Under the pieces are notes generated by a model. It made no database searches. It was not told the origin of the DNA and saw only the letters and a list, made by a program, of their open reading frames with translations. Both the position numbers and the translations under genes were made by a program. A stretch of DNA of 64,000 nt from Saururus chinensis (taxonomy: Eukaryota; Streptophyta; Magnoliopsida; Piperales; Saururaceae): contig CP141140.1 of the NCBI GenBank assembly GCA_035235625.1, positions 51,393,351 through 51,457,350 of the forward strand, read 5' to 3'. Position 1 is the stretch's first letter. Each line of letters begins with the position of its first letter. This document shows, one piece after another, positions 1 through 13,017 of the stretch.

Positions 1-1112
1 CTTATTTTGGTAGACAAAAGAATGTCAGATTGATGTACAATTTGAGTTATAGAATAGAATGCTTACTGTTCAAGATTACATGGTGAAGATGAAGCATATT
101 ATAAGACTCAAAAGTATTTTTGCATGTAAAAACACGCACACACATCACATTTACATACATAGTATAAAAGGTTTATCGTGTTAGAGTACAAGAAAAAAAT
201 GAGTGAAAAAGTACATAAGTATGTAATTTTTTTCATTCAAGATTAATCGGGAAGGATTTTTAATTTCAGCATTGTAGCAGTACTGCAGAAACATTGTAGC
301 AATACTACAACAAATTACTGTAGAATCGATCGATTGATTACTATAGCGATCGATAGGATATTATAGCAATTATTTATAAAATGAAGCTAAGAGTTAAATG
401 GTTGATCGGTTATTATAGCGATCGATTACTAGAGCCCACTTTCCAAAAATAGGTCATTTCAGGTTGACTTTGATTCCTATTCGAGGTCTAACACCTAAAC
501 TGACTTAGTAATTTATATAAGGGGTATTTTGGATGTGCGAAAAGATGACGGAAGTCGTTGTTAGCATAGAGATAGATTGGTGAGTCTACTCTATTGTATT
601 TTTAGAGTATGATCTTTCCATTAGCTACATGCATTGAAGATCAATTTAATCAGCCAAAAGATATGAGTCTTTCACAATACAACATACACAAAGCTTGAGG
701 AGTTTCAGCAAATCTTCAAAGGAGTTGAAGAGGATCAAAGCCAAAGTCAATAGAATAAGAGGAGTTTGTTAAAGGCTAGAAGCAGACAAAGAAAATCAAG
801 TAGAAGAAAAGTTTCAAGTGTTTGAGGGAGAAGACTTGAAGGCTAGTAACAAAAAGAATTTGTTGGAGTCTAAGAAAAGAAAGTTTTGGGTTAAAGCCAA
901 CAATAAAGGTTAGTGGTTTGCTTGTGTCGATGTAATATTTTGCTTACTATTACATTTATTTAGTCATAGACTGACTGCTGTTGTTTTTTACCCTAATTGG
1001 GGTTTTCACATTAAATCCTTATGTGATCTTGCTTACTTTACAGTTTAATTGTTGATAGCTTGATCATAATTAAGTATAGTCATTAGGTTTTTATTATTTT
1101 TATTATAGAAAA
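1..1112 (+). repeat. L1-family LTR, partial at window start
   Basis: Non-coding. This stretch aligns along its length with 44790-45996 and in part with 4608-5309: shared blocks include the CA-rich string near 135, the 'acctaaactgacttag' string near 491, the 'agattggtgagtctactcta' string near 574, and the end block with 'tttttaccctaattggggtt' near 986. The order and spacing of blocks fit an LTR of roughly 1.2 kb whose first bases lie outside the window. Similarity to the 44.8-kb copy stops near 1112. The family is probably Ty1/copia, but that is inferred from LTR style, because no coding domain is attached here. Confidence 0.6.
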
Positions 1113-1224
1113 TTATTTTGCTAATAGAGGCTAAAACTCTTAATTCTTACTTGTCAAAATACTAGTTTTATGAACGATTTAGTGATGCACTATGCTCTTC
1201 TAGATAGATATTAAACTCACATGC

Positions 1225-1500
1225 TCTATCTCTACTACCCCTACTACTACCTCGACCCTGACCATGCCCTTCGCCATGAAGCTAGTCTTCCTAGTCCTCA
1301 TAGATAACTAATGGTTTATCCAAACACACCTCTGAAGATAACTAATGGATCCTACAATAAGTTAAAATATTATAAACCAACATACTATTTCATAATGAAT
1401 GAAATAAAAGTCATGTTAAGTAAAAACACATCTCCTCTCCAAATGGAAGCAGACCTATGGGAGTTCTACTCAATAAGGACGGACTCATCAATAGGGCCTA
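1225..1500 (-). pseudogene. Plant mobile domain (PMD) gene remnant
   Basis: Read on the minus strand, 1430-1500 matches the first coding exon of the PMD gene at 57986-58084 (the GP-x-x-ID start and the HRSASIW-like end). The stretch 1225-1310 encodes an Arg/Gly-rich tail like the C-terminus at 60150-60197. Most of the protein between these two parts is missing and the frame has stops, so this is a heavily deleted pseudogene. It lies directly downstream, on the same strand, of the MULE transposase remnant at 1640-2325. That gives the order MULE then PMD. Confidence 0.5.
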
Positions 1501-1639
1501 GCCCATAAGATGTGTTGCTCACATCCATATGACCTGCAAGAAAAAATAATAAGTAATAAGTACTTCAGGAACAAATGGTCTTAACTAAATGAAATATTAA
1601 ATGAAAGGTTACACAGTAGAATCATATGTTTACCAATCA

Positions 1640-2325
1640 ACAAGAGGTTTAGTGCATCTTTTACTATTATGCCTAGATTGTTTGCATCATCTCCCACAAT
1701 TATAACCTGCTCTACCATCTTTCTCCATGGTCACACAATTCATTGTATTCCTAATCTAGGTAGAGCGTGGGTGATTAGGTTGTCTTCTTACTATTGGGGG
1801 TAATAACACATAAGGAACATCTCTTTCCCAAAATTAGTGATCACGAGGAGAGTAAAATTGTGCAAAGTATACATTTTTATAAGCGATAGATGTATAACAT
1901 AGCCATGCATATATAGTCTTTTGCCACTTTCCCCATGTAGCAAGAAGATGAGAGCACGGATATTAGTAAACTTGAGGCTAATTACACTCACAAGTTCGAT
2001 TCACAGTATCCACCGCAAACTTCCTTCTACACATGCTAAGTATTTCATAAACAGTGTAGCTTGCACGGGCCCCCTTCAAGACATTATTTAAACTTTCCAT
2101 TATATTTGTAGTCATCATTACAAATCTTCTAAAACCATCATATGCAAGAGACCAATGTTCATGGTGTAATCCTTCTCGTGTGAAGAGTTGTATTGCTATT
2201 TGACTTTCCTTTCTAATCAAGTCCATTTTAGCCTCAAATTGTTCAATTGTCAACACACATACAACTACCCCAATCAAATCCATTAATGTATCATTTTTAA
2301 ACTCCTTAAAATTTGAATCAAACAA
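1640..2325 (-). pseudogene. MULE (MuDR-type) transposase C-terminal fragment
   Basis: The minus-strand frame at 1978-2325 encodes the end of the MULE transposase domain (NFKEFKNDTLMDLIG and MTTNIMESLNNVLKGAR, the latter holding the third acidic catalytic position), closely resembling 63290-63540. After a break, 1791-1991 covers the SWIM-finger region, and about 1640-1730 encodes a C-terminal zinc knuckle of the CX2CX4HX4C type, here disrupted by an extra codon-length TGA. Similarity to the intact family ends abruptly at about 2325, so the N-terminal two thirds is absent. The locus is dead, with frame breaks and truncation. Confidence 0.75.
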
Positions 2326-2329
2326 TTAA

Positions 2330-3640
2330 AGATACACAAGAGCAAACATACAGAAATCAACTAGAACAAACTACAATTTTGTCAGTCATCCGACCGATCT
2401 AGTAGGAGGGGAATCAACAATAATTACACCATTGTCAGTGGTCAGTACTGATCAAGTAGGTTGGACTTTAGAAACTAAAACTGAGATCATAATAACCTTA
2501 TTTGATTGTATCATGAAGAAGACACTTGAGAATGTAACCCAAGAAATAACTTCTGAAATTTCTAGAAAATTATGACATCAATTTATATGAAAATGCAAAA
2601 TAATACAATTAAAATAAACATGAGGTAGTTAGGATGTACATACCAAACAAATTCACAAATCACAATTATTTAAAGCAAACAACTTTCAGGCTTCCATGCA
2701 AATTCCGAAAAGGAGGACCCTGGTTCCCACTTCCAATCCCAGTTTCACAATCCATAATTTCTTGTTTTTATAGAAGACAACCTTTTTTCTTCTCTTATAG
2801 TCTTCTTTCATACAATAAACTCCTGATTTATCTTTTGAGGTATTGATTGGAGGCTTGATTTCTTTCGTAGTAAGGTAATAAGATAAAAATAAAAGCTGTT
2901 TCTTTATAAATTAAGTATATAAAAACAACTATGGGGAATCTTTGATTCATAATAATTGAAACAAAGACAAAAGAGGAGGGAAATTGAGTTCCAAAGTCAT
3001 AGATGAAAATGAGAAGAGAAATGAAAGTGGAGATCCATCGTTGAATGCTACAGGGAGGGAGAGGAAAAGGTTATGAATGCTCTACATGTCGAGCTTCATA
3101 TCGGACCAATTGGCAAGCGATGTTGATGCTAAGCAAATCCAGAAGTTTTGCAAGCCCATAGTCATCATTCTCTTGTACCATCGACATGTCAACACTTGTG
3201 TCAATAAACTCCTTATACTGTAAAAATCTCCAAATCTCTTCTTCTCCTATTCTAGACATTATTTCGTTTTTACATGTCACATAAGTTGGTCACCCCCTCC
3301 TTCAACATCCTTTAATTTTTTTTCCTTTCATCTCCTTTTCTTTATAACAATGAAACTTATTAGATGCCCTTAGATGGAAAAGGAAAAGGCCTTTAAGAAA
3401 AATGCTAGAAGTTTCCCTTTTAAAAAATTATATGAAAGGGTGGGGATGAGGGTTTGAGCTTGCATACTAAACATCACTTCAAGTCTACTTCATCACATAA
3501 AAACCATCTTCACTAGATTGCAAACCCTTAAGGAACCAATCTAATGAACTATTGCTTCACCAAAGTTAACATTTTAATTACAAACATTCATATATCACTA
3601 AGCCTTTATTCATGTTTTGTAGAAAAATTAATCAATTAGG
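2330..3640. other. No recognisable gene
   Basis: AT-rich sequence with short ORFs only. A 69-codon minus-strand ORF (3071-3280) has no motif I recognise. It could be a decayed exon of the neighbouring MULE or unrelated. No repeat shared with the rest of the window was noticed here. Confidence 0.4.
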
Positions 3641-3654
3641 CACATGCACATCAA

Positions 3655-4607
3655 TCACACAATTTTAGCGTGAAAAACCCAAATTAGGGTAAAAAACCAT
3701 GGTACCTCTTTGACTTACTAAAATTTGCACCATATAATAGATTGAGTACAAAAAATCACCTTTTTCCAAGTACAATTACTTTCCAACAATTTACCAATTG
3801 ACTTCAACTTTCCTTCATACAAGCCCAATTTACATGACATGTCCTTTGTCTTCTATTCTTTCACTAGAGCATAAATCTCCTTCAATGTCTACTATGTAGA
3901 TCATAGGAATTATTTTCCAGTGATTTTCCACACAAGGAAACAAAGGCTATGTTTTAACACATGGGTTTTAATTTTTCTCTAACATGCAATCTTCAAACTC
4001 TCATTAAGGAACACTCAAGAAGATTCAATATCAAGGACGATGGAAATAATGTAAAACTTCACTTGAGATTGTGAGAGGCACTTACTAGAGAGAAATCAAT
4101 AATGGAGAGACTCTAAACTTCAAACTAGTGCTTCTCTTCAATATGGAGGGCTTCTCTATATTAGGGTATTCGACAAAATCTAGTAATTTTAGGGGCAAAG
4201 AGTCCAAAAGGGTGTTTTGCCCAATTAGGAATGAAATTAGACCATTTTGGGAAAAAATCTTCATAGGCGGTCACTCGATCTACTTGAAGTAGATTAAAGT
4301 AGATAGGGCGATCAATCTACCAGTGATTTAAATTTACTTATTAGAAGGTCAATCGACCAGGTCATCGATCTACCTTGAGAAAATTTATATGTGTTGGGAA
4401 ACATTTTTTACTTTTTCAGAATTTACGGACAACTTCAATAAGTTAGAAAAAGACTAGAACAAAACTCGTATCCTATATGAGTGTGTATACCATAAATTTT
4501 ATGCACTTTAGGCAAAACCTTCACAAGATGCTTAACTTGAACTTTAAACCTATGAATCTTCAATCTTCAAGCTTCAGTGCTCACTTTGGTCACTTAGACT
4601 GTTAGAA
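3655..4607 (-). repeat. L1-family LTR, antisense copy
   Basis: On the minus strand the start of this stretch (3655-3700) reads as the L1 end block ('tttttaccctaatttgggtt'), matching 980-1010 and 45870-45900. Further blocks around 3950-4350 resemble the middle of L1, including runs of 'cgatc' near the centre. It ends at 4607, where a sense L1 copy begins, so the two LTR 5' ends are head to head. No coding sequence. Confidence 0.5.
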
Positions 4608-5309
4608 CATATTAGGCATATATGTTGTATTGACTTTATTTCATTGAATAATCTATGTCTATTCTATGTGTGTATTTGAGTTTTATGAAGTCTAAGTTGA
4701 TTAGTGATGTGTCAAGTCATATTTAGAAATGAATGACTTAAAAAATTGGAGTGGATGTGCTTCAAATACTCAAGATGGAAGACTTAAGGAAGTGATTGCA
4801 TTTCATTAGTATAACATGTATGAAATCACACACACACACACATGTCACAGATACTGAGGAATGATAGGGTTTATCATATGAGAGTGTGGGAAATGAGTAC
4901 AAAATTATATAAATAAATAAAGTTTTCATCCGTAATAGATTGGGGTTAAAATGAGATCAATCAAGAAAGAATTGAATTTTGTTGTAACAGTACTATAGCA
5001 TGTTATTGTTCATTGATCAATTGAGATACTTTATTGTTCATTGATCAATTGAGATACTTTATTGATCAATCGCTTCAAATTATGGAATCGTGTGTTGTAG
5101 CATTTACTATTTGCAATTGAAAATCAATTTCTATAGCGATCGATCAAATGGAAATGGTTTTGCCTAAAATTGGTCATTTCAAGTGGAATTTAATTCATAT
5201 TAAAGGTTTACCACCTAAACTGACTTAGATACCTATATTCAGGGTGTTTGGACATGGTGAAACACAAGTGGAAGCAGTAAAAAGTTAGAGAGATTTGTGA
5301 CTCTTCTCT
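4608..5309 (+). repeat. L1-family LTR, sense copy, 3' truncated
   Basis: Begins TGTTAGAACATATTAGG, the best-preserved LTR start of this family (compare 44790-44830). It runs through the shared 'ccacctaaactgacttaga' block near 5210 and stops at 5309, where a CACTA-like end takes over. It contains a direct duplication of about 30 bp (5010-5060, 'ttattgttcattgatcaatt'). Confidence 0.6.
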
Positions 5310-6200
5310 CATTGTAAGAAAAAAGACTATTAGCAACACTTTTAAGTATTGCTAATAGTCATAAAAATGTCGCAAAAAGTCATGTCCTTACTGCTTATTT
5401 TTTAAGCATATGAAAAAGCATCACTAATAGTACTTTTTTGCATTGCTAATACAATATTTTTGGTGACACTTTATAAAGTGTCACTAATATTAAAAAAATT
5501 AAAACAGAAAATCCTTATTTGCGATATTTTTTAAATGTCGCTAAATTTATTTTAGAAATAGCTATAGAATAAACATCGCTAATAAAATGTGTTTCGTTAA
5601 CCCTAAATAAGTGACACTAATATAGATAATTTTTTTAAAAAAATAAAAAAACTTATTAGTGACTTTTTTTGTGTGTGGCTAAATAGGAAAATTAATAAAA
5701 AATAGAAAACCTCTTATTAGCAACACTTTTAAAAGTGTCACTAATAAGAAATATTTTTTTAAAAAATACATTTTGCCTCTAGTGGGGAGCCGGGGGAAAG
5801 AGGGGGCACCAGACTTCGGTGTCCCAGATCCCCTCCTCCAGTTGGTAGCAGGGGAGGAGGGGGGAGATGGGGGTGGAAGCTAGGTCCGGATATGGCTTAC
5901 CTCTCCTTTCCACTTCTCAAGAGAAGCAGAGGAGAAGCATGGCACCAGAATCTGGCAAGGGAGCCAAAACCAGCGCTCACTTCTCCTCCTCTGGCATCGG
6001 GGGGAGGGGCGGAGCTAGGGGGTTGCTATAATCTGGTGGCATAGTGGAGAGAAGCGGGGGTGGAGGGGTGATTAAATAGATGCCTGCATGCTAAATATTT
6101 CCCTCTCAAACCTATTTGTGACACTTCTCTAGAAGCGTCGCAAATTCTATACTTACAAAAATGATCATAATGTTTGCAATGCTTTTACCTAAGCATCACA
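5310..6200 (+). mobile_element. CACTA-like transposon end
   Basis: The stretch starts with a decayed CACTA-type terminus (cattgtaagaaaaaag) and is filled with short direct and inverted subterminal repeats of the type 'gcatcactaatag' and 'gtgacactttt', the usual organisation of CACTA (En/Spm) ends. A GC-rich block at 5770-6070 resembles the reverse complement of 41130-41230 in the other CACTA end of this window. No transposase ORF is present. Only one end is recognisable here. Confidence 0.55.
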
Positions 6201-6209
6201 AATACTATT

Positions 6210-6500
6210 TTAAAAAACTCTCTTTGCTCTCTACCTTTCCTCTATCTTTCTCTCTCTTCTCTCTTTGATTTGTCTTCTCTCTCTATCTTCTCTCTTTGTC
6301 CTCTCTCTTCTCTATATATATATCTCTCTCACTCCACTCTCTCTCTCTTCTCTGTCTTTCTCACTCCCCTCTCTCTCTCTCTCACTCCACTCTCTCATCT
6401 ACCTCTATGTGTCTCTCTCACTCCACTCTCTCTCTCTCTTTTTTGTCTTCTCTCTCTCTATCTCACTCCCCTCTATATCTCTCTTCTCTCTCTCACGCGC
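6210..6500 (+). repeat. CT-rich microsatellite
   Basis: Nearly pure pyrimidine on the plus strand, built from 'ctctctct', 'tctctttgt' and 'cactcccctctct' units. The three overlapping ORFs here, in three frames, are Ser/Leu low-complexity artefacts of the repeat. Confidence 0.85.
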
Positions 6501-6539
6501 ATCAGCATGAGCTGAAGAGGAAAGGGGAGAAAGCAAGGG

Positions 6540-8030
6540 AATTTAATTTAATTTTTGAGGATTTTATCATATATTATATATTAAAATAATAAATATTAAA
6601 TAAAATTAGAAGATATTTGCGTTGGGCTTGGGCCTTATGGGCATGGTCCATAAGGCCTTACGAGTCATTTTTTGTGTGCAGGCCTAAGGACCAGCCCAGC
6701 CCTTCCTTGCCCTACTTGAGAGCCATCACATCAAGCCCTATGGCCGTGTTGCCTCCCTCTAGAGATGAGGGCTAGGCCTGACTCTTTTCCACCTCTAGCC
6801 AAGTTGGTGCCAAGGGATGATTTATTTTGCGAGCAAGGTGAAGACTAAAGAGATTCTAAGTGGAGATAGATTATCTACTATGGAATAGTTAATATGTTGA
6901 TGACTTGAGACTTTACAGCTATGTGCTTATGTGGAGAGTGAGTTTTCCTTTTGATAGCTATAGATTTGCCTATTATCTTTGAAGGCTTTGGACTCCTTTG
7001 TGACTATGAATTTAGATGTGTGTAAGGATGCTTATGTTTATGGTTAATAGCTTTGGTTTAATTTCACTTATTTGCTCTCGATAATTACTTTTGCACAAAG
7101 CAATGGCTATGTACTTCGATCTAACTTGGGTCTTGGATTTGTAAATAGTCAAGTTTTCTGGTTGGTTTGGGTTGGGGGTGTGTCATCTCCCCCACAAGGA
7201 CTAGTGGTGGGACTCCACTGAACATAAGACTGTGTCGAGATCATCTTTGTTCATGTATGTCAAAATTGGTAGAGCCCTCTTGGATCTCTATCTAGCCACG
7301 GATTGGCTTGCATAACTTTAATGATATTTGTTTCCTGACTTTCCTCCTTGTCAGACCCGCTACATGCACGAAGATGATCTGAGTGGCTTTGTGAGTTGAA
7401 GGATGGGCATGGAGTTTATTTTCTAGGGAAGATTGTAAGGTTGTCGGCATTGGTGAGGCCCATTCCATGCAAATAGGAGCTTGAAGGGCAACATGGACTG
7501 GTTTTCAAATTGTATATTAAAAAAGAGGGGCTTCTAAATAGAAGCATTTTCTATGCTCTCTATTGACAATGAGCCTAGTATAAGGAACACATGGGATCCA
7601 TTGATATTTGATATTGACAATGCACACAAAAGCGCGCATTAACATTATTGGCCTTGATGCTAATGTGCATTAACGTGTGCACAATCGATTTTCTAGATAG
7701 ATAGCTTCTATGCTTTCCTTACTCTAGGCCCACTGGTAGTAGGAAGTATTAAGTCACTCTCCTGCTTTATCCTGTATGTACCTAGGGTTTGTCCCAAGGA
7801 GCATAGACAATGCTTTCCTTTTAAATGGGTTTCATTTGGAGGGTAAAATGAAATTTAAAATGTATTGATGGAGTTTTCACCATCTCTGTTATTTTTTCTT
7901 CGTATGACGATATTCATTTCACCAAACATCATTGTTCTAGTAGCCATGTTGTCTTCTCACTCCTAAGGCTTTTTTTCTGCTGACAAACTACTCAACTTTG
8001 AAATAAAATGGTGGATGGGAGGGACTAAGG
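6540..8030. other. No recognisable gene
   Basis: Mixed AT-rich sequence without a long ORF or a repeat shared elsewhere in the window. An imperfect inverted repeat sits at 7620-7685 (tgcacac ... gtgtgca). Origin unknown, probably old transposon DNA. Confidence 0.35.
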
Positions 8031-8039
8031 GTACTAACG

Positions 8040-8420
8040 AGGAGCTTAGTCTCTTTGGGTTGGTTTGATTCAAAATTCAGGGTGTGGTCAATCCAAATTC
8101 CAAAGTTGAACAACCTATAGTTCAAATTGATTTGTTAAGAAAATGGTGTTGGACTAGACGCCTGCGTGGTTTTTTTTAAAATTTTAGGTTGATTTCATCC
8201 ATGAGGACAAAATCATATTTTGTCCTTCATAAAGATGAAATCACCCTATTAGGTGGGGTGATTTCTTCCTTCTATAGGGAGAAATCACCCTCTTTACTAA
8301 ATATTGACTAAATGATGATGGACAGTTTGTACGGATTTCATCGTTTTAAAGAACAAAATCAAATTGAATTTTTTTTAAGATTCATTTAACCCCGAAATAA
8401 CCCCTTGTGAAATCAACATA
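8040..8420. mobile_element. MULE-like subterminal region or MITE
   Basis: The string 'cgcctgcgtgg' followed by a T-rich tract and 'ggttgatttcatc' parallels 60390-60430 and 56850-56910, which lie just inside MULE-type termini. It carries several 'gatgaaatc/gatttcatc' inverted pairs, a degenerate form of the 'cgacgaaa' hairpins at 60424-60531. The exact ends could not be placed. Confidence 0.35.
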
Positions 8421-8559
8421 TGAAACATCTAGATAGCCACACATCCAGTAATTAGAAAGTCTATGAAACTCATAAATTAGTTAAAATGTTCTAAAATGTT
8501 TGGTTTACAAAAAAGTGTACGCTTTAAGATTTACAAAAATTTATGACAACTCTAATTAG

Positions 8560-9070
8560 CTCTACCTCTCCTACCCCAACGACCTCGACCCCGACCCGGT
8601 CCTCAACCATGCCCATGATAGTGAAGCTGCTCTACTTGGTCCTCCTGGTATCTTGGTAAGCATAAATAACAAATGGCTCACCAAGCATACCTTTGAAGAT
8701 AATGCGATCCGATCTGCACAAGCTGCCCACTATCATCTAGTATATATTCTCAGAATATCAGCATCTCAATTGGCTGAGGATGGGCTGGATCTGCACGAAC
8801 AGCCAGAATGATGGATGTGAACTATCATGTGAAGTTGAAACTCATGAAAATAAAGGAGGAGAGGCAGGTGCTGCAGATGAAGATGGTTGAGTTGCCTCGT
8901 CGATGGGAAGATGTCTATGAATGTCCATAATAACCAAATGAAGCAGTGGTAGGCTACGAAGGACATCTTCATGGTGTTTGATGATCGACTGACATGATCC
9001 TAATAAGACCTCACTTGAAGTATAGGTGTTAACAGTGTCACTCAAATGTGTTAATGCCCTTACCCGAACC
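8560..9070 (-). pseudogene. PMD gene fragment, C-terminal exon
   Basis: On the minus strand this aligns with the last PMD exon at 59755-60197: the region 8940-9070 matches 59785-59870 (TDMINPCTSVEDF-like), and 8565-8620 encodes an Arg/Gly-rich tail ending at the same place as 60197. Frame breaks are present. It lies upstream of, and opposite to, the MULE transposase of copy 2, unlike the same-strand arrangement at 1.2-2.3 kb. Confidence 0.55.
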
Positions 9071-9079
9071 CAACTGCCT

Positions 9080-10370
9080 TCCACATTGTGCATTTTGCCC
9101 ATTTGCTTCCACCACACCTTGCATTTTGCCCCTCTTCTTTTGCATCCCGATCATCTTCTCGCTCCTAGTTTTTTTCCCAATCGCGCCCTCCCCTCATCAA
9201 GGAAAAGGTATGCACTTTCTTTACCCTTCTCTTCTATATTGTTCTCTCTAGGGTTTTGTTTGTGCACCAATTTCTTAAACAATGTCGGTGATAATGATTA
9301 CTGTGTGGATTGATCTATCCATCTCCTATTTCACTTGGTATAATGTTCACATTGCTAATTATGTGGCCGTTTTATGTCAGTTTTAAATCTACTATAGAAT
9401 TTATGAATGTATTGGAAAATTTCCGTAGTTATTTACATAGTTTAAAATATTTTCTGTCCATTTTTGTAAGCAAATATGAATTTTGGAAAAGAATTCAAAT
9501 TGGGTATGAGATTAGTGGCACTAATCTTGTTGTTTTGATTATATCGGTCTTTGTTCTTGGGCAATTTCTTCTCATGCTGTTCAAGCATGTTTTGTTCACT
9601 ACTTCATTTGGCACGTATAGATTTATCACATGAGAGTGAAAATAAAAAGGAAGGATTTAATCTAATTATCTGTGGTATTTTTGGTAAATTTATTTTAGAG
9701 ATCCTTAATCTTTAAAATAAGCAAGGTTTTTTGTTGTCTGTTCGGTTTGTACTTCCTATCAAATCTTTGAATAAAATTTTCCACAATGCATGGTGCTTGT
9801 GTAAATGTGTTTTTTCCCTCTTCTAAGTTGTAAAATAAATTTGTGCGTATTGTTTAGCTTCAATCAAGCTTCATTTCTCATCTTCACTTTTGGATCTGAT
9901 GCAGTTTTGTCAATGACATTACTTCAATATAATACTTGCTTGCATTTGTGTTTTGTATTATGTATATAAACCTTTCCAACAAATAGATTCTGTGGAGTAG
10001 GTTTTTTTTTTAATTGAGTAAGGAGGCTATGATTTCCCCCTTTTTTGTGTGTTTAATACAAACTAAAGAGTATTTTGTTACAAGTTGACTCTCTTAGGTA
10101 TGTCTCTAGATGCATATGTAGTTAATTAGAACTAGAAGTCACCAAATTCTATAATATATTTTATGAAGAAAATTGGTAGTATGGACCAAACTATATCTTT
10201 GTATTCCAATTGGGTTTATAAATATGAGAGTAATAACACAATGGAATTGGCATAGATATGTCATTTATGCTATCTATCATACAAAAATGGTTATGAATTA
10301 AGTGAATACTTCTTGATGGTATATTGTGATGTATCTAAGATTTATATATTTGTTATGAATTAAGTGAATA
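9080..10370 (+). other. Probable leader and intron of MULE copy 2
   Basis: No coding domain. A C-rich block (9060-9200) followed by an AT-rich stretch up to the first transposase exon at about 10374 mirrors 60545-61283 ahead of MULE copy 1 (GC-rich leader exon, then long AT-rich intron). The 107-codon ORF at 9310-9633 is in the AT-rich part and shows no family resemblance. Confidence 0.4.
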
Positions 10371-13017
10371 GACATGGCGGGAGAAATAGTTAGTTTTATG
10401 CTTCAGTGTGTAGGGGTATCAAAGGGATTATTCATCGGGAAGCCTTCTTATTGTAATGAACTTGAAATGCAAGTAACTAGCAAAGTCGGGTAGGATCAAA
10501 GGAGATGAAAAATTATAATAAAATTTTACCTCCCGATATTTGGAATGAGATCGACTCTACTACGTGTCGAGTATGAAGCTTCATTTAGTTAAATTTTGTA
10601 TTATTCATCTCAAGTATGCATGCTCAAGCAATTTATTGAAAAAGAGGCCTGAGTGCCTAGTTTGGAAAGTGAAGGGCAAGGTGTAAGTAGGAGCTCTCAC
10701 AAAAATGTGAGTAGTGGAAGGAACATCCAAATGCCACTAGATGACAACAACCCAAATGATAATTTGTCCATGGTAGTAGCGTCGAACAAACGCCATAGGT
10801 TGTCTGCACCTATTAATGATGGAAGTGAACCTAATTGGAGGTAAGGTGTAAAATCCCTAAACTTGAACTGGTTTACTTTAATCCTATTTATTTGTTAATT
10901 TGTGGTTTAATGTTAATTTTGATCAATTTTGACTATTTTTAAAATTAAAGTGGTTAACAAAGGTTTTAACCAATATATAATTCACATTTATGATTTTTAA
11001 GTTCATTTAGGTCATTTAGAAATTTTCTAGAATTTTTAGAATTTTCCTAAAAAGTTAGGGAGCGGGACCCATCGTGGGCCCCATCTGCGAAATTGAGATT
11101 ATTAGTCTCAAATGATCCTAACATCATCCCATGACAAAAAATAATTATTTAAAAAATTTTAGACTTCAATTTGGTTTAAAATAAGCAAGTTTTTCTATTT
11201 TAGTAATAAATCCACTTTGTAATTCATTAAGTTTACCCCAACCTTTACTATAAAAGGAATCACCTAGCCACTTTCCCAATTGGGAAAGGGCTATGACCAG
11301 GAGCTTAGGAGCCAAATCTCAAATTTTCTAAAAGGGAAAAGAGATTAAGGTATAGATTTGCTTAATCTTTCACTAATCTCTTAGGGTTTTTCTAAATCTC
11401 CCAAATCTCTTCTTTTGCTATGGTTTAATCTTAATTTCTACTAAAAAAACTACTAATTTGAACTTCTATTTCAAACCCTAATTATGGGAATTTCATTTTT
11501 GAGCTTCTTAAACCCTAGATCTACTAGTTTTTGAGGGATTTAGGTGTTTTAAATCGAATTTATGAAGGTATTAATGAAAACCATATGTTGGGTAGGTTTC
11601 AAAGGTGTTAGAGGTGCAATTTCAAGTAAAGAAGCTTGTTGAAGGTACGTGTTTTCATCTTAAATGTGACTGTGATTTCGGATTTGAGTTTTGATAGAGT
11701 TTGAGGTGGGTTCCATGATTATGAGCTTTAATAACGATTTGAGAAAGGTTTAATCTTTGATGAGATTTCTTAGGGTTTTTGTTTAGTAATGGCTAGATTT
11801 GATGTTCTCAAAGCATGGATTGGATTATTATGATGTTTGGGAGTGTGATTTGGTAGTTTAAGATTTGTATGTAAAGTTTCGGTTTTGATTTCGAAGTGGG
11901 GAAGGCTAACCAGAGATTGCCGTTATGGCGATTGAATGCCCAGGCGTACGAACAGCCAGATAGGCTGATCGAATGGCCAGGCGTTCAAACGGCCTTGCAG
12001 GGCATCCAAATCCCAACACTACAAATTCGGCTATTTTTGCTATTTTGTCCATTTTTGAGTTTTTACTCTTAAATATTATTTCTTATAGTCATGCTGATTA
12101 ATTTATGCTATAATGAGCTACTGGAAGGGCATGATATTGATGTTAGAAATTATGAATAATATTTAAGTATTATGTCAAACTGCATGTTGTTGGCTAAACA
12201 TGTTAGGATTGCTTACCTTGAATCTATAATTGAATGATTCCTTACATTTTAAGCATGATTCTTGCAAGATTATAGCATAAGAATGGACTGGTATGTCTTC
12301 ACATAATGTGATTAAATTATTAGTGTATGATGGTGCTATATCTAGATTCAAGTGTGGTGTGGATATGCTTACATAGGTTTAACATGAGGTTGTACTTGAT
12401 TTGATTGGTGGTTTTTTTATGTTTTTTTCACTCATGATTCTCAATAAGGAATCATGATTAGATGTTAAAGAGTATGTGTGTAGGATGTGAATAGGTTATT
12501 TATAATGCATGTTCATATGCTTTGAGATGAATATTTCTATCTAAAACACACATGTGTGGGGATAATCATAGTAATTGTTGATATTCATGGTTAAATATGA
12601 TGCATGTGGGGATGATGGGAGCACATTCCATGAATTAGAATTAATGTAGAGATTACTCGCATATGTACCATGTTGCATGCATCATAAAATGGATTTATGA
12701 ATGAAACTTTACCAAGTTTAGTCGATGTTAGTCAATTGGATGAAATTGGGTGAGAATTGCTTGTCAGGTTAATCAATCGGAGGCTTATTGATTCGGTTTT
12801 AGGTCTAAAAGGACGGGGTTTTACGTCCAAAAGGACGGGGTGTTAAATCCCTTGAGGATTGGTTTTCATCCTCGGGTTAAGAAGAGCAGAAATACTATAA
12901 GGAGATTAATTTATTGAGATTATATGGACCTTGAAAATCTATCCGATTTGTTCATGTGCTCCAGCTTACCAGGTACTGCTGCTTGGGATTTCAGTCTTGA
13001 CAAGCAGGGATTCTCGG

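Noticed and set aside
6174..6589. Three overlapping ORFs of 81-113 codons
   Set aside because: All are translations of a CT-rich microsatellite in different frames.
7620..7685. Inverted repeat with TGCACAC ends
   Set aside because: Short and imperfect, with no target duplication or repeat partner; not enough to call an element.
9310..9633. 107-codon hydrophobic ORF that could suggest a membrane protein
   Set aside because: It lies in AT-rich sequence equivalent to the leader intron of MULE copy 1; Phe/Leu/Ile richness is expected from base composition.
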